A stretch of 64,000 nt of DNA from Vibrio sp. Of7-15 (GCF_022347565.1 NZ_JAKRGH010000019.1:1-64000); one strand, 5' to 3'; positions 25,991-36,588 are shown, counted from the first letter of the stretch. The notes: a model not told the origin generated them from the sequence alone. Program-made: numbers and translations.

Positions 25991-27790
25991 TTACTTTTTA
26001 TCACTGTACATATCTTCAATTTCGTCTTGATAACGGTCATTAATCACTTTGCGACGCAGTTTTTGCGTTGGTGTTAATTCACCTTTGTCCATAGAAAAAG
26101 CTTTTGGCAACAAGGTGAACTTTTTCACTTGTTCAAAACGGGCTAACTCATTTTGCAGACCAGACACTCGCTTTTCAAACATCTCAACCACTTCACTGTG
26201 CTTAATCAGCTCAAGACGATCATGGTACTTGATGTTCAACTCTTTGGCGTACTCTTCTAGAGTATCAAAGCAAGGTACAATCAGGGCTGAAACGAATTTG
26301 CGAGTATCCGCAATTACCGCGATTTGCTCAATAAAGTGGTCTTTACCAATGGCCCCTTCGATCACTTGGGGAGCAATGTATTTACCCCCCGAAGTTTTCA
26401 TCAGCTCTTTGATTCTATCGGTAATAAACAAGTTACCTTGCGCATCAAATTCACCCGCATCGCCTGTTTTTAAGAAGCCATCTTCGGTGAAGTTTTTCGC
26501 GGTTTCTTCCGGTTTTTTATAATAGCCTTTCATCACCATTGGGCCACGAACGAGGATTTCATTGTTCTCCCCGATTTTGACTTCTGCTCCCGGCATGGCT
26601 AACCCAATCGAATCAGGATTGAAACGACGATCATCCCAACAAGATACCGTTGCCGTGGTTTCCGTCATGCCATAACCCAGCTTCACGTTAATACCGATGG
26701 CATGGAAAAAGCGACCGATAGTTGCATCTAACTTTGCACCACCACATGGCATAAAGTTGATTTTCCCACCCAGTAAGGCACGTAACTTAGATAAAACCAG
26801 TTTATCTGCCAATTGATGACTTTTCTTCAGCATAAACGAAGGCTCACGTTGCTCTTGATGGCACACTGCCACCTTCGCACCCATATTTACTGCCCAAGTA
26901 AACAAGATCTTACGAATTAATGGTGCTTTAGAGACCTTTTCATGCACTGCAGAATAAATCTTCTCGTAAAAACGAGGAACCGCACTCATTACCGTTGGTT
27001 GGATATCAGCTAATGCCTCGCGCACCTGCATGGTATCTTGCAGGTAACAGTTTGTACCGCCCTTATGCAGAACATAAAAGGTCCATGCACGCTCAAATAC
27101 ATGAGAAAGTGGTAAGAAACACAAAGAAACATCATCTGCACTCAGAGCTAAGCGCTGATCATGGCCATGAAGCTGTGAGCTGATGTTGGTGTAATCCAGC
27201 ATTACACCTTTTGGTTCACCTGTCGTGCCGGAAGTATAAATCAGCGTCAGTAAATCGCTCATTTGAGCATCGTTAATACGCTGTGTTAATTCCTGTTGCG
27301 CTGACGCCTCAGAAGCACTGATGAACTGCTGCCACGTACAACCAGCTTGATGATCTTTCAAATCAATCTCATCACTCATGGCAACAATATATTCTAGTTG
27401 GTCACAATCAGAAAACACTTCAGTTGCGGCGTCGTATTGCTCTTGCTCACCCACAAATAACACACGAATGTCGGCATCGTTAATAATGTAAGCCGCCTGT
27501 TTAGGGGTATTGGTTGGGTAAATTGGCACTACCACGCTGCGTATTTGCAATGTTGCAAAATCAGCCACCGTCCAACGCGGCATGTTATTTGAAAAAATAC
27601 CGACCTTATCTTGTACCTTCAGACCGTGAGATAATAACGCCAAAGACAGTTCATTTATTTGTTCGCCAAACTGACGCCAGCTAATATCACACCACTTTCC
27701 TTCCACCTTATGGCGTAGCGCCACACGATCTGAGAGGTTAGAAATTTGGGTCTGAATTTGATTTACAATATGTAGGTCTTTTGCAGCCAT
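25991..27790 (-). CDS. Long-chain fatty acid--CoA ligase-like AMP-binding protein (FAA1 type)
   Basis: A 599-aa AMP-forming acyl-CoA synthetase activating fatty acids at the membrane. It has the ATP motif [14 protein letters not shown] (near 183-196), [12 protein letters not shown], the TGD-type motif [20 protein letters not shown], and [14 protein letters not shown]. The C-terminus reads [14 protein letters not shown]. Its size and the large insertion before the C-domain fit the FAA1/VC2484-type family rather than E. coli FadD. The start is ATG 27790, with a GTG two codons upstream as alternative. It lies between ilvI and leuO as in other vibrios, so it belongs to the core chromosome. Confidence 0.9.
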   Translation of the reverse strand: MAAKDLHIVNQIQTQISNLSDRVALRHKVEGKWCDISWRQFGEQINELSLALLSHGLKVQDKVGIFSNNMPRWTVADFATLQIRSVVVPIYPTNTPKQAAYIINDADIRVLFVGEQEQYDAATEVFSDCDQLEYIVAMSDEIDLKDHQAGCTWQQFISASEASAQQELTQRINDAQMSDLLTLIYTSGTTGEPKGVMLDYTNISSQLHGHDQRLALSADDVSLCFLPLSHVFERAWTFYVLHKGGTNCYLQDTMQVREALADIQPTVMSAVPRFYEKIYSAVHEKVSKAPLIRKILFTWAVNMGAKVAVCHQEQREPSFMLKKSHQLADKLVLSKLRALLGGKINFMPCGGAKLDATIGRFFHAIGINVKLGYGMTETTATVSCWDDRRFNPDSIGLAMPGAEVKIGENNEILVRGPMVMKGYYKKPEETAKNFTEDGFLKTGDAGEFDAQGNLFITDRIKELMKTSGGKYIAPQVIEGAIGKDHFIEQIAVIADTRKFVSALIVPCFDTLEEYAKELNIKYHDRLELIKHSEVVEMFEKRVSGLQNELARFEQVKKFTLLPKAFSMDKGELTPTQKLRRKVINDRYQDEIEDMYSDKK

Positions 27791-28011
27791 AGTCACTCTT
27801 ACCTTCTAGCTTACACCTGTAAGCTTATCTTGAGGGAGAGTGTACAAATGGTGGAAAAAAAGGCAACTGATTAAAGTCAAAAGTTTGTTAGCTGTTATTA
27901 ATATTTCGATTTATAGCGCTAAGAAAACAAAAATCAATCCTCTATGATCAAAAAAACAGCCAACATAGTCGCTGGCTGTTTCATTGAGCAGTGGAGTGCT
28001 AAAAGGATCTG

Positions 28012-28980
28012 TTATTGTTTACGTGCCGCGGAGATCTCTTCACCACAAATCATCATTAACTGATCACGCATCCAAATGTGGCCTTTGTCTTTTTGAGACG
28101 AATCATGCCAGCTTAGGTAACCACTGATCATGTTGTCTTCAAAAGGCAGTTCTAGCACTTTAAACTGATCACGATTTGGCATGGAATCAACCAACCAACG
28201 TGGCGCAACAGTGATCAACTCAGATTGACCAACAACATAAAGAATGTTGCTTAAACTTGTGCCTTGGTACGCTTCTTTGTAATGCGCTTTACCATACACT
28301 TGCTCAGCAAAACTGCGCATGCCTTCCACTTTAGATAGCGTGGCGTGCTGCTCAGCCATGAACTGTTCTTCAGTCATTAACTGACCCAAACGAGGGTGAG
28401 TAGCTGAAGCGACAACCACTAGTTCATCGCTAAAAAGTTCGGTACTAGAAAAACCAGCTTCATCAAAACGTGCGTAGTCGATGACAAAATCAACGTCTTG
28501 ATAACGCAGTTTTTGTGCTAATTTCGTGTCTGAATCACCATCTAATTTCAACTGAATAGACGGCGCTTGTTGTTGCACATCATGGATCACACGAGCAGCA
28601 AAACGCATGTCTGATGGGCTGCAAATCGCCAGTTTAAATGTACGATTTGATGTTTCTGGACAGAAGATAGAACTTGGAAGTTCATTCTTAACCAGTTGCA
28701 GTGCTTGGCGCAATGGACCAAACAATTGCTTAGCTCGTAATGTTGGCTGAATACCACGACCATGACGAATGAAAAGCTCGTCATTAAACATTACTTTTAA
28801 GCGTGCTACGGCATTACTTACCGCAGGTTGCGACATCCCTAGATTGTGAGCAGCGCGGGTAATATTTTGCTCTTGCATCACAGCGTCAAACACCGTTAAC
28901 AAGTTTAAATCTACACCCCGTAAATTTGATTCCATTCGATAGCGTTCAACTGGTTGTGCAGAGTTTTCTCTACAAGTCAT
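28012..28980 (-). CDS. leuO: LysR-type regulator LeuO
   Basis: A pleiotropic LysR-type regulator and H-NS antagonist. The 322-aa product has the N-terminal helix-turn-helix VDLNLLTVFDAVMQEQNITR...MSQPAVSNAVARLKVMFNDELF. This is nearly identical to E. coli LeuO over that stretch, and the C-terminal effector domain is as expected. The start is ATG 28980, with AGAGGC upstream; an upstream in-frame TTG is rejected. It lies between the acyl-CoA ligase and the glycosyltransferase gene. In this family LeuO acts on leu and ilv promoters and on porin and biofilm genes. Confidence 0.94.
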   Translation of the reverse strand: MTCRENSAQPVERYRMESNLRGVDLNLLTVFDAVMQEQNITRAAHNLGMSQPAVSNAVARLKVMFNDELFIRHGRGIQPTLRAKQLFGPLRQALQLVKNELPSSIFCPETSNRTFKLAICSPSDMRFAARVIHDVQQQAPSIQLKLDGDSDTKLAQKLRYQDVDFVIDYARFDEAGFSSTELFSDELVVVASATHPRLGQLMTEEQFMAEQHATLSKVEGMRSFAEQVYGKAHYKEAYQGTSLSNILYVVGQSELITVAPRWLVDSMPNRDQFKVLELPFEDNMISGYLSWHDSSQKDKGHIWMRDQLMMICGEEISAARKQ

Positions 28981-29379
28981 GATCAAGCCTCTTATAACCT
29001 TTGGTGAATATGTTCACCTATTTGTGATATTGAATTGTGTAAGGCAGTAACGCCTACGAATAGAAAACCTTATTATTTACCCGGTATATGTTTCCGGGCT
29101 TGGCTTCACTATCAATCAATAAAATTCAGAAGACTAGACCTGTTGAGAACAAATCATGTTAATTTATATAATAGGCATTTAAGTTCATTAAAAACAAAAG
29201 GTTGATGAAAATATAAATTTTTATAAATGGAGTTTAATAAAGTGTAAGTTATAAAAAAGTGAACTTCATAACAGAGACCTCTGCATTTAGAAACATAGTG
29301 TAACAAGGAAAATAGGCTTCACTAACGAATCAGGTAACAAATAATTCAGCCAATAAATATAACCACACCAAAACATTTC
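28981..29379. other. AT-rich leuO upstream region
   Basis: About 400 bp very rich in A and T, without a coding frame of note. Such sequence upstream of leuO is normally bound by H-NS and LeuO. I cannot mark individual sites. Confidence 0.4.
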
Positions 29380-30444
29380 CTAAAATTGTTCTTCCGCCAA
29401 TTCTAAGCAATGAACAGGATAATTCACTTCCTCCCATAACGTGCTCCATAATAAAGACAAGTCATCCCAGCGACCTTTTAACAACCATTTCACCAAATGG
29501 TTTGCCACGTCGGGGTAATCCACTTTTTCAATGGCCGGACTTTCTAACCAATCTCGAACAGCCTCTGAATCCAACCATTTCATAGTATGAGCCAGCCCTA
29601 AATAGTCGAGAGTAGCGACATTACTTTGTTGCTCAAATTGACCAGACAATGGCTTTAATAATAATTTTTTACCAAGAGATAATGCCTCCGATGGAAGCTC
29701 AAATCCGCCGTTTGCAATCACTCCCTGGCACACCTGTAAATCCGCCTGAAATCCAGATCGAGATAATGGTTTAAAACAGATATTTTCCACTTGATATGGG
29801 TGGCGAACATCAGGGTGATAACACACAAAAGGATGCAACGAAAAACGATTCAATAATCCTTCTACTTCTGAAAGTGCTTCAAAAGGCAAGTAGACCAATG
29901 AAAACTCGGAATTGGGTCGCTCATCCATAATGTGGGGTTCAATGATGGGCGGCAAAACAGGTTGGTCGAAATGATACCAATGCAAACCGATGTAATGCGT
30001 GGCGGGCGAGAAATATTTAATCAGGGTTTGATCCAGCCATGAATCGCCTTTTTTAGGCACGGAATAACGAAAAGCATTTTGATGGCTAACACCAATACAA
30101 GGTATCCCTTGCTTCTTCGCTGCCCACGCAGAGATCGGCTCAAAATCATTCAACACTAAATCGTACTCAGACAAATCAAGTTGCTGAATGTCTTTTTTAC
30201 ACTGCCATAGACTATTTTTCAGCACTGTTTTCAGATAACTCACTCGCCCTTTATTTACCTGAAACGTGAGCCCTCGTAGTGTTTTATAGTCCCCGAATGG
30301 CTCCATTGAAAAGTATTTATCTTGTTCACGACCCGTGAATAAAAAAGTCACGTCGACGTGGTGCTGCTTCAGCGCTTTTGCCATGGCCCTTGCTCTTGCG
30401 ATATGACCATTTCCCGTTCCTTGTACCCCGTATAGTATTTTCAT
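29380..30444 (-). CDS. Glycosyltransferase-like protein of the MJ1255/VC2487 family
   Basis: A 354-aa GT-B-like protein. The N-terminal VQGTGNGHIARARAMAKALKQH is the family signature, and the C-terminal half contains GVIANGGFELPSEALSLGKKLL, a donor-site-like motif. It fits the uncharacterised MJ1255/VC2487 family. Its start overlaps the PAP2 gene stop by four bases (ATGA), so the two are translated together. The pair suggests action on a lipid-linked sugar, but no substrate is known. Confidence 0.82.
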   Translation of the reverse strand: MKILYGVQGTGNGHIARARAMAKALKQHHVDVTFLFTGREQDKYFSMEPFGDYKTLRGLTFQVNKGRVSYLKTVLKNSLWQCKKDIQQLDLSEYDLVLNDFEPISAWAAKKQGIPCIGVSHQNAFRYSVPKKGDSWLDQTLIKYFSPATHYIGLHWYHFDQPVLPPIIEPHIMDERPNSEFSLVYLPFEALSEVEGLLNRFSLHPFVCYHPDVRHPYQVENICFKPLSRSGFQADLQVCQGVIANGGFELPSEALSLGKKLLLKPLSGQFEQQSNVATLDYLGLAHTMKWLDSEAVRDWLESPAIEKVDYPDVANHLVKWLLKGRWDDLSLLWSTLWEEVNYPVHCLELAEEQF

Positions 30445-30953
30445 ACCAAAACCTCTAAAGCTAATTGAGCTGAAAAAATTCCAAGTAGCATGCCTGCAGC
30501 AATATCACTTAAGAAATGCACGCCAAGTAACACCCGCGATAACCCAATTAACCCAGCCCAACACCACACAAACACAGAAAAAGAAGGAAAGAATTCGCTG
30601 ATCAAATACGCCATCACAAACGCAGCGGCTGTGTGTCCAGAAGGTAAGCTGTATTGATCCGATGGTTTAATAAAGGATGGAAAATGCGAAGGCCGTTCTC
30701 GCTTAATGGTATTTTTTAAACACCAGTAAACGGGCAACTCAAATAAAAAAGCCAACAACCCTGTCGCCAGAAACAAACCTCCAATAACAGGGTCTAGCCA
30801 CCATACCACTCCACCAACTAAAGCATACAAAGGGCCATCACCAGTACGGGAGATCACTCGACTGATTTTTGCCGTCTGATGATTAAACTTATGAGTTAAG
30901 CAGTAATGAGAAAATACAAAATCAAAACGTTGAAGAGAATCTAGAGCACGCAT
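30441..30953 (-). CDS. PAP2-family membrane phosphatase
   Basis: A 170-aa membrane protein with the three phosphatase motifs: KNTIKRERP, PSGHT (motif 2) and SRVLLGVHFLSD (motif 3). Several hydrophobic segments are present. It probably dephosphorylates a lipid or isoprenoid phosphate at the inner membrane. The start is taken as ATG 30953, seven bases after AGGA; an ATG two codons upstream sits too close to it. It is in an operon with the glycosyltransferase-like gene. Confidence 0.88.
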   Translation of the reverse strand: MRALDSLQRFDFVFSHYCLTHKFNHQTAKISRVISRTGDGPLYALVGGVVWWLDPVIGGLFLATGLLAFLFELPVYWCLKNTIKRERPSHFPSFIKPSDQYSLPSGHTAAAFVMAYLISEFFPSFSVFVWCWAGLIGLSRVLLGVHFLSDIAAGMLLGIFSAQLALEVLV

Positions 30954-31061
30954 CACCATATCCTTTCATTTGCGGCTAACAAAACTAGCCTAGAAAAGCA
31001 AAATGACACTGTGGTGACGCTTGCTAGTCATAACGATGACAATATTAAAGAAATAGAAAAG

Positions 31062-31113
31062 ACCGCTTAGCCTCACAAACCAAACTCTTCACATTCAATA
31101 GAAGATAAGCGGT
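31062..31113 (-). terminator. Possible terminator of the RND efflux operon
   Basis: ACCGCTTA and TAAGCGGT arms (8 bp, perfect) are separated by a long loop. On the minus strand they are followed by CTTTTCTATTT. It lies just past the RND gene stop. Confidence 0.5.
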
Positions 31114-31123
31114 ATTCTTTTTA

Positions 31124-34100
31124 TTAATGCAAAGACTGATGTTTTTTTACTACCCCAAAGTCAGCCAAAATCGCGTAAGCGGCTGGGATCATAAATAACA
31201 CCAACAATGTGGAAGCAAATATGCCGAATACAATTGAGATTACCAAAGGCTTAATCACTTGTGCTTGCAGACTGGTTTCCAATAATAAAGGCAATAAACC
31301 GGCTGCTGTGGTTAAAGAGGTAATAAACACCGCCCTAAAACGTTCACGACTGGCCTTAACGACAGATTCGTGCACGGTATCACCATCATCTAAATGGTGT
31401 CGAATATATTGCACCAACAAAATAGAGTCATTCACCACAATACCAGCAAGAGATACAAAGCCCATGATACTCGGCATGCTTAACGGGTGGCCTAATAATA
31501 GATGCCCCCACATCACTCCAATTAATGCCAATGGGATCGCCAGCATCACAACAAACGGCTCGACATAACTGCGGAACTGGAAGCTTAAAATAACAAACAC
31601 GCCAAACAAGCCCAGCATAAAACCAGTTCCCATCGAACTGCCCGTCTCAGCGGTGTCCTTTGACTCCCCTTCAAAATCAAACCGTAAGCCTGGGTATTTG
31701 CTTTTTAGCTCTGGGACAAGTGTTGTTTTTAAAGCACGAGTAATTTCACTGGAACTCACCTTACTCGCTTCCACATCACCAAAAACACTCAATGTACGCA
31801 AACCATTTATGCGCTGGATCCGCACATAATTACGCTGAAAGTCTAAACTGGCAACACTGGCCAATGGAATTTGGCTTCCATCCGGCATCATGATGGGAAA
31901 ATTCGCCAATGTGTTGAGATCACTCGCTTGCTTCTTATCCAGCCGAACCTCTATCTCAATATTTTCACTGCCTACTTGGATTTCATCAGCCGTTTGCCCA
32001 AAGTACGCGCCGCGAAGTTGCGAGGCGATCATCTGACCATCCACACCAAAACTTTCCGCGCCCGGACGCAGCTTCACTAAAATCTCTTCTTTACCCAAAC
32101 GCATATCATCTAACACGCCATACACACCATCAAATTCATTGAGGTATTGCTGGATCTCAAGGGAAGCGGCTTTGAGCTGAGTTAAGTCCTCATGTTGAAT
32201 CCGTATTTCAATGGCGCGGCCACCCGGCCCCATCATGGGTTGTTTAAACACCATCGAGACGGGCTGAGCTAAATCCCCCACTTCTGCACGCCATGCCGCA
32301 ATAAATTCATCAATATTACTGTTACGCTGCTCCGCTCCAAGAAGATCAAGGCGGATGGTTGCTAAATGAGGACCGGACTCATTGGCATCAGAATTAGCAT
32401 TAAATTGACGAGTAATGTGCTCTACCAATGGTCGACCATTTTCCTGCTCATCACTCCACTTTTGATTTAATTTTTCCGCGGCCAATACAATATGATCCAC
32501 CACTTGCTCTGTTTGCGTCAGTGATGATCCCGGTGGCAAAATAACGCGAGCTTCAGCAATGTCACCATCCAACTCAGGAAAACCAACAAACTTCAAAGCG
32601 CCTCCTGCCACCAAAGCAGCCGAAGCAAAAAGCAAGGCGATGACCCCACCTAAAAAAGCATAACGCCATGCCACGACGGCCTCTACCGCTACCACTAACT
32701 TCGTATTACGAAAGTGCTCAAAGCCATCTAATAAACGTTTTTTAAAACCTGCGACTTCTTTGTCTTTTTTCTGCTTATGAAGAGAGTGACTTAGATGGTT
32801 GGGTAAAATGAGAAACGCTTCAACCAGGCTCAACGACAACACCAAGATAAGAACCTGTGGCACCACTTTGAGCACGGCCCCCATTTCCCCTTCTAAAAAG
32901 AGCAAGCTGCCAAAAATACACACGGTGGTTAAAAAAGAAGACAAGACACCGGGAAACACTTTCCGAACCCCATTATAAACCGCGTCATCGACGTCTTCGC
33001 CCCGATCCAAATGAGAAGCGATGGACTCTGCGATCACAATGGCGTCATCCATCATGATCCCGATGGCCATTAATAGCCCCACCAAAGACATAATATTGAT
33101 GGATAAGCCAAGATTGCCCATTAAAAACAGGCCACCTAAAAAAGCAACCGGCAAGCCCGCCGCAACCCAAAAGGAGTAACGCAAAGAGAAAAACAACCAC
33201 ATGGTAGCAAACACCAACGCAATTCCTTGCCAACCGTTACGCAGCATCATACTTAAACGATCCCACAACACAGAAGAGAGATCGTTGGTTAAATTTAACG
33301 TCACACCCGTTGGGGCAATTAAACGCTCATCATCCACAAAGCGCGCCACTTGATCTTTAATACGCAGGGCATCGTCCGCTTTGTTTTTGCTAATTTTTAA
33401 CAGTGCCGATGGCTTACCATCAAACAGCACTTTTTGCTCATCCAACTCAAACCGATCCGTGATGGTGGCAATGTCTCCCAACCGCAATAACGATCCCGAT
33501 GAATTAGCACCAATCACAATAGTTGCAAGCTCTTCAGGCGTGGTTTTACGTTCATCAAAACGAATCAAATAATTTTTACTGTCTGAATCAATATTACCGC
33601 TGGGTAACTTAATATTCTGACTCGCTAATTTATTCGCAATATCGTTGATGCTCAGCCCCAATTGGCGAAGAGCCACACTGTCAATTTCAACTCGGTACTG
33701 ATGATCCGAAAAGCCACTGACTTCAACTAAGGAAACCCCATAATCCAGCTTTAGCTTACGTTTTAATTCTTCCGCATACAGTTTAAGCTCCGGCCATGTA
33801 GTGTCGGCGCTAATCGCCACATCCACCACAGGTTCATTCCAGTCCAGCTCCTGAACCACTGGTGATTCAATTTGCGATGGAAAATCATTTATGGCATTGA
33901 TTTGGGTCTGAACGTCCACCAACATCCGTGAAATATCCGCTTTTTCATTCAGTTTTAAAACCAAACGTGCGGATCCTTCAATCGCTTCACACTGTGTCTC
34001 TTCAATATTAGATAACCCATCAATGGCGTCTTCCATTCGCATACAAATGCTTTCTTCCACCTCTTGTGGTGACGCTCCTGGGTAAACAACACCCGCCATA

Positions 34101-34228
34101 ATATAAGGTGGGCTGAACTCTGGAAATGTCTCCCGTTTTAGGTTGGGCAAAGTCACCAAACCTAACAGAAGCAGTGCCAACATCAATAAGTTTGCCGCCG
34201 TCGGGTGGCGAGCAAAAAAACGGATCAT
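31124..34228 (-). CDS. RND efflux transporter permease
   Basis: A 1034-aa AcrB-type inner-membrane pump with twelve membrane segments and two large periplasmic loops. Family stretches include AGVVYPGASPQEVEESI near the N-terminus, GIMMDDAIVIAESIASHLDRG in TM4 (the Asp proton-relay site) and LAGIVVNDSILLVQYIRHHL in TM10/11. It belongs to the HAE-type subfamily with one adaptor. Its start overlaps the adaptor stop by four bases, giving a coupled operon. It needs an outer-membrane TolC encoded elsewhere. The operon lies between the PAP2 gene and leuA. Confidence 0.94.
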   Translation of the reverse strand: MIRFFARHPTAANLLMLALLLLGLVTLPNLKRETFPEFSPPYIMAGVVYPGASPQEVEESICMRMEDAIDGLSNIEETQCEAIEGSARLVLKLNEKADISRMLVDVQTQINAINDFPSQIESPVVQELDWNEPVVDVAISADTTWPELKLYAEELKRKLKLDYGVSLVEVSGFSDHQYRVEIDSVALRQLGLSINDIANKLASQNIKLPSGNIDSDSKNYLIRFDERKTTPEELATIVIGANSSGSLLRLGDIATITDRFELDEQKVLFDGKPSALLKISKNKADDALRIKDQVARFVDDERLIAPTGVTLNLTNDLSSVLWDRLSMMLRNGWQGIALVFATMWLFFSLRYSFWVAAGLPVAFLGGLFLMGNLGLSINIMSLVGLLMAIGIMMDDAIVIAESIASHLDRGEDVDDAVYNGVRKVFPGVLSSFLTTVCIFGSLLFLEGEMGAVLKVVPQVLILVLSLSLVEAFLILPNHLSHSLHKQKKDKEVAGFKKRLLDGFEHFRNTKLVVAVEAVVAWRYAFLGGVIALLFASAALVAGGALKFVGFPELDGDIAEARVILPPGSSLTQTEQVVDHIVLAAEKLNQKWSDEQENGRPLVEHITRQFNANSDANESGPHLATIRLDLLGAEQRNSNIDEFIAAWRAEVGDLAQPVSMVFKQPMMGPGGRAIEIRIQHEDLTQLKAASLEIQQYLNEFDGVYGVLDDMRLGKEEILVKLRPGAESFGVDGQMIASQLRGAYFGQTADEIQVGSENIEIEVRLDKKQASDLNTLANFPIMMPDGSQIPLASVASLDFQRNYVRIQRINGLRTLSVFGDVEASKVSSSEITRALKTTLVPELKSKYPGLRFDFEGESKDTAETGSSMGTGFMLGLFGVFVILSFQFRSYVEPFVVMLAIPLALIGVMWGHLLLGHPLSMPSIMGFVSLAGIVVNDSILLVQYIRHHLDDGDTVHESVVKASRERFRAVFITSLTTAAGLLPLLLETSLQAQVIKPLVISIVFGIFASTLLVLFMIPAAYAILADFGVVKKHQSLH

Positions 34229-35544
34229 GCCGACACCTCCACTACTTTCATTGCACTGGCTTCTTTCAGCTCCATGTTCTGAATCGCTGGCATTAAATCA
34301 TTTATGATCAATTTACTGCCTTGCTCTAATTCACCATCAATAGCCACCTTGCCATCGTAACGAAACAGCACTTTAACCCTCTTAATGTCTAAGGTATTTT
34401 CTGGTGTCATGATATAGATCCGCTCGCCATGCAGTGCTTGCTCTGGAATCACCCAATGCGGATTTTCCTGCCCAATCAGCTTCGCTTCAACAAACATACC
34501 ATTCACTAAAGGCGGTAAACTGCCCGGCTTTAATTTTGAATAATCTTGGCTGACTTCCAAAATCACACCAACGGTCGCTTGGTTAGGATCCACACTTTCA
34601 CTGATCCGTGTTAGTGATGCTGGCCACTTCGCTAAAAAAGCACCGCTGCTTAATTCAATGGTGGCATTAAACCCAAGTTGCTCGACATTTATTCGGCCAT
34701 CATCAGACGCTTTGTATTCCGCTAAACTGCTGATCAATGTTTGAAAATCATGAATAGAAAATTGAGCCTCTACTTCCATCGTTTCAATACCATGAGCAAC
34801 CACCATGGTTTGCTGTAAATTCACGACCTGATTTTGCGCAATATCAATTTCTGAAATACGCGCATCAATAGGAAGGCGGATCGAAGTTTTGGCTAAAGAT
34901 CGCTTGGCTTCCTCTACCCGTGATTCATTCACTTTAAGCTGTGCCTGAATCACCTTCTTTTCATCAGGCAATAAGATCAGCTGATTTTGTAGATCTTGAA
35001 CAACTTTTTTCTGAGCCAATAAACTTTGATTCTGCTGATCCACATCAGACTGAGAAGTTAACCTCTTTTTCCGTAACTCTTGCTTTCTCTTTAATTCTTT
35101 ATGACTGATCTCTAAGCGGTTTCTCTCAATTTTTAGCGTGCTTTTGATATTGCTCTGCTCAAGATCCAATTTGGCTAACTGGGCTTTCGTCGAACTTAAA
35201 TCCGCCTGAGATTGGGCCAACTTCAATTCATAATCCAAAGGATCAATACGCAAGATCTCCGTACCCGCTAGCAATACACGACCCTTTTCTAACTCAGGGT
35301 GGCGATAGACAATTTTACCCGACACTTCAGCAATGGCTTTCCAATCAACTTTTGGAGCCACCTTGCCAAAGCCTGTGATCAGAGGTGAAAAACCCTGTAG
35401 ATTCAGCGCCATCACCTCCACACTTTTCGCCCGATTTTCCGCAGGTTTAACCGGAACACTAGGGCGAAAATTAATGGCCAAAGCCAAAATAGCGATACCC
35501 GACGCTAAAGCCGGAAAGAAAAGAAATTTACGGTTCAATCGCAT
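34225..35544 (-). CDS. RND efflux periplasmic adaptor (MFP)
   Basis: A 439-aa membrane-fusion protein. An N-terminal membrane anchor (FLFFPALASGIAILALAI) is followed by a barrel-sandwich hybrid. A long alpha-hairpin (about residues 120-220, rich in Gln/Lys/Leu and predicted coiled coil) comes next, then a beta-barrel domain. It links the RND pump to an outer-membrane channel. The start is the second of two adjacent ATGs (35544), spaced properly from AGGAG; the first is possible. It overlaps the TetR gene end, so the three genes form one operon. Confidence 0.92.
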   Translation of the reverse strand: MRLNRKFLFFPALASGIAILALAINFRPSVPVKPAENRAKSVEVMALNLQGFSPLITGFGKVAPKVDWKAIAEVSGKIVYRHPELEKGRVLLAGTEILRIDPLDYELKLAQSQADLSSTKAQLAKLDLEQSNIKSTLKIERNRLEISHKELKRKQELRKKRLTSQSDVDQQNQSLLAQKKVVQDLQNQLILLPDEKKVIQAQLKVNESRVEEAKRSLAKTSIRLPIDARISEIDIAQNQVVNLQQTMVVAHGIETMEVEAQFSIHDFQTLISSLAEYKASDDGRINVEQLGFNATIELSSGAFLAKWPASLTRISESVDPNQATVGVILEVSQDYSKLKPGSLPPLVNGMFVEAKLIGQENPHWVIPEQALHGERIYIMTPENTLDIKRVKVLFRYDGKVAIDGELEQGSKLIINDLMPAIQNMELKEASAMKVVEVSA

Positions 35545-36190
35545 CATTAACTCCTTGTGAAGTCAGTAAGCTTTGGCTCAGTAAGCGAATATTGTGTTCA
35601 ACCAGCTCGGTAAGAAAATCATCGTCGAGAGACAAACCATGCAAATCCAGCATGCTCTGCGGGACTAAAAAAGGAAACACCATTAAACTCATAAAAGACA
35701 CCCGCGCCATATCTGGGTTTACGTCTTCGCGTAACACCCCTTTTTCTTTTAACTCTTTGAAAATATAGTCGTGCGCAGGCTTAACAATATCTAAAAAAAT
35801 ATTTTCCATCAGAATACGCTGAGTGTCCGTTGGCTCCATCATCATCAGCCGTATCAGCAGCTTAGGAAAGTTAGGGTTCGGTAACATCACCCGATAATAA
35901 GTGCGCATCAAATCCGTCAGACTTTGATGATCCGCTTTGGCAATCAACACCTGCATTTGCTCATGCATTGGCTCTAGTGTTTCCCGCACCATGGTTTCAA
36001 ATAGCCCTTCTTTGTTACCAAAATAATATCGGATCATGGCAATATTCACGTCGGCTCTTTGCGCAATCATTCGCGTGGACACTTTGCTGTAAGGCAATGC
36101 TGTAAAAAGGGTTCTTGCATGGTGAAGCAACTTTTCTCGAGCATCAGATTTGCCCGCTGGTCGTCCTGATTTTTTACTCATCATTAACAT
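35528..36190 (-). CDS. TetR-family regulator of the efflux operon
   Basis: A 220-aa repressor-type protein. Its helix-turn-helix region is SDAREKLLHHARTLF...VSTRMIAQRADVNIAMIRYYFGNKEGLF, near residues 14-64. The C-terminal part is helical and ligand-binding. It is the first gene of the efflux operon, overlapping the adaptor gene by about 20 bases. It therefore probably represses its own operon and responds to pump substrates. ATGs at 36190, 36184 and 36181 are all possible starts; the ribosome binding site is weak for each. Confidence 0.9.
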   Translation of the reverse strand: MLMMSKKSGRPAGKSDAREKLLHHARTLFTALPYSKVSTRMIAQRADVNIAMIRYYFGNKEGLFETMVRETLEPMHEQMQVLIAKADHQSLTDLMRTYYRVMLPNPNFPKLLIRLMMMEPTDTQRILMENIFLDIVKPAHDYIFKELKEKGVLREDVNPDMARVSFMSLMVFPFLVPQSMLDLHGLSLDDDFLTELVEHNIRLLSQSLLTSQGVNDAIEP

Positions 36191-36385
36191 TTTTATAATT
36201 CATCAACCGATTAATTATAGCGACGAGAACTAAGAAGCGAGAGAAAAGAAATTACACGCAATTTAATCAAATGATTAAATAATTATCTTATAAAGTTCAA
36301 TTTAATCTCTGAATGCTCAAAAGATAATCCACGCTTTCATCCGTATTAATAAATAAAAATAACAAAAAACAGAACGAAAACCGGG

Positions 36386-36414
36386 TTGACGCCATGGTTG
36401 GAATAAGGTAGAAA
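36386..36414 (+). promoter_or_regulatory. leu operon promoter
   Basis: TTGACG (36386-36391), a 17-base spacer and TAGAAA (36409-36414). It lies 35 bases ahead of the leader peptide start and fits a sigma-70 promoter. Confidence 0.6.
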
Positions 36415-36448
36415 TTAAGTTAACTAAATTTGTGGAACATATTTCAAA

Positions 36449-36514
36449 ATGAAAACTCGTTTCTTCGCACCACGTAAACTCCTCCTGATTATTACTCTCT
36501 TAGTAGAGGGATAA
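36449..36514 (+). CDS. leuL: leu operon leader peptide
   Basis: A 21-codon ORF beginning MKTRFFAPRK with five leucine codons near the end (three in a row, CTC CTC CTG, then CTC TTA). It is followed by a strong terminator and then leuA. This is the classic attenuator layout: stalling at the leucine codons when charged tRNA-Leu is scarce lets transcription pass the terminator. Confidence 0.85.
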   Translation: MKTRFFAPRKLLLIITLLVEG

Positions 36515-36556
36515 CTCGCGGGCAGCTTATGGAAGAAACCACCACATAAGAATTCT

Positions 36557-36588
36557 AAAAACCCGCGCTAACAACGCGGGTTTTTTTG
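36557..36588 (+). terminator. leu operon attenuator terminator
   Basis: AACCCGCG and CGCGGGTT arms with a seven-base loop, followed by seven T residues. It lies between leuL and leuA and is part of the leucine attenuation system. Confidence 0.85.
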
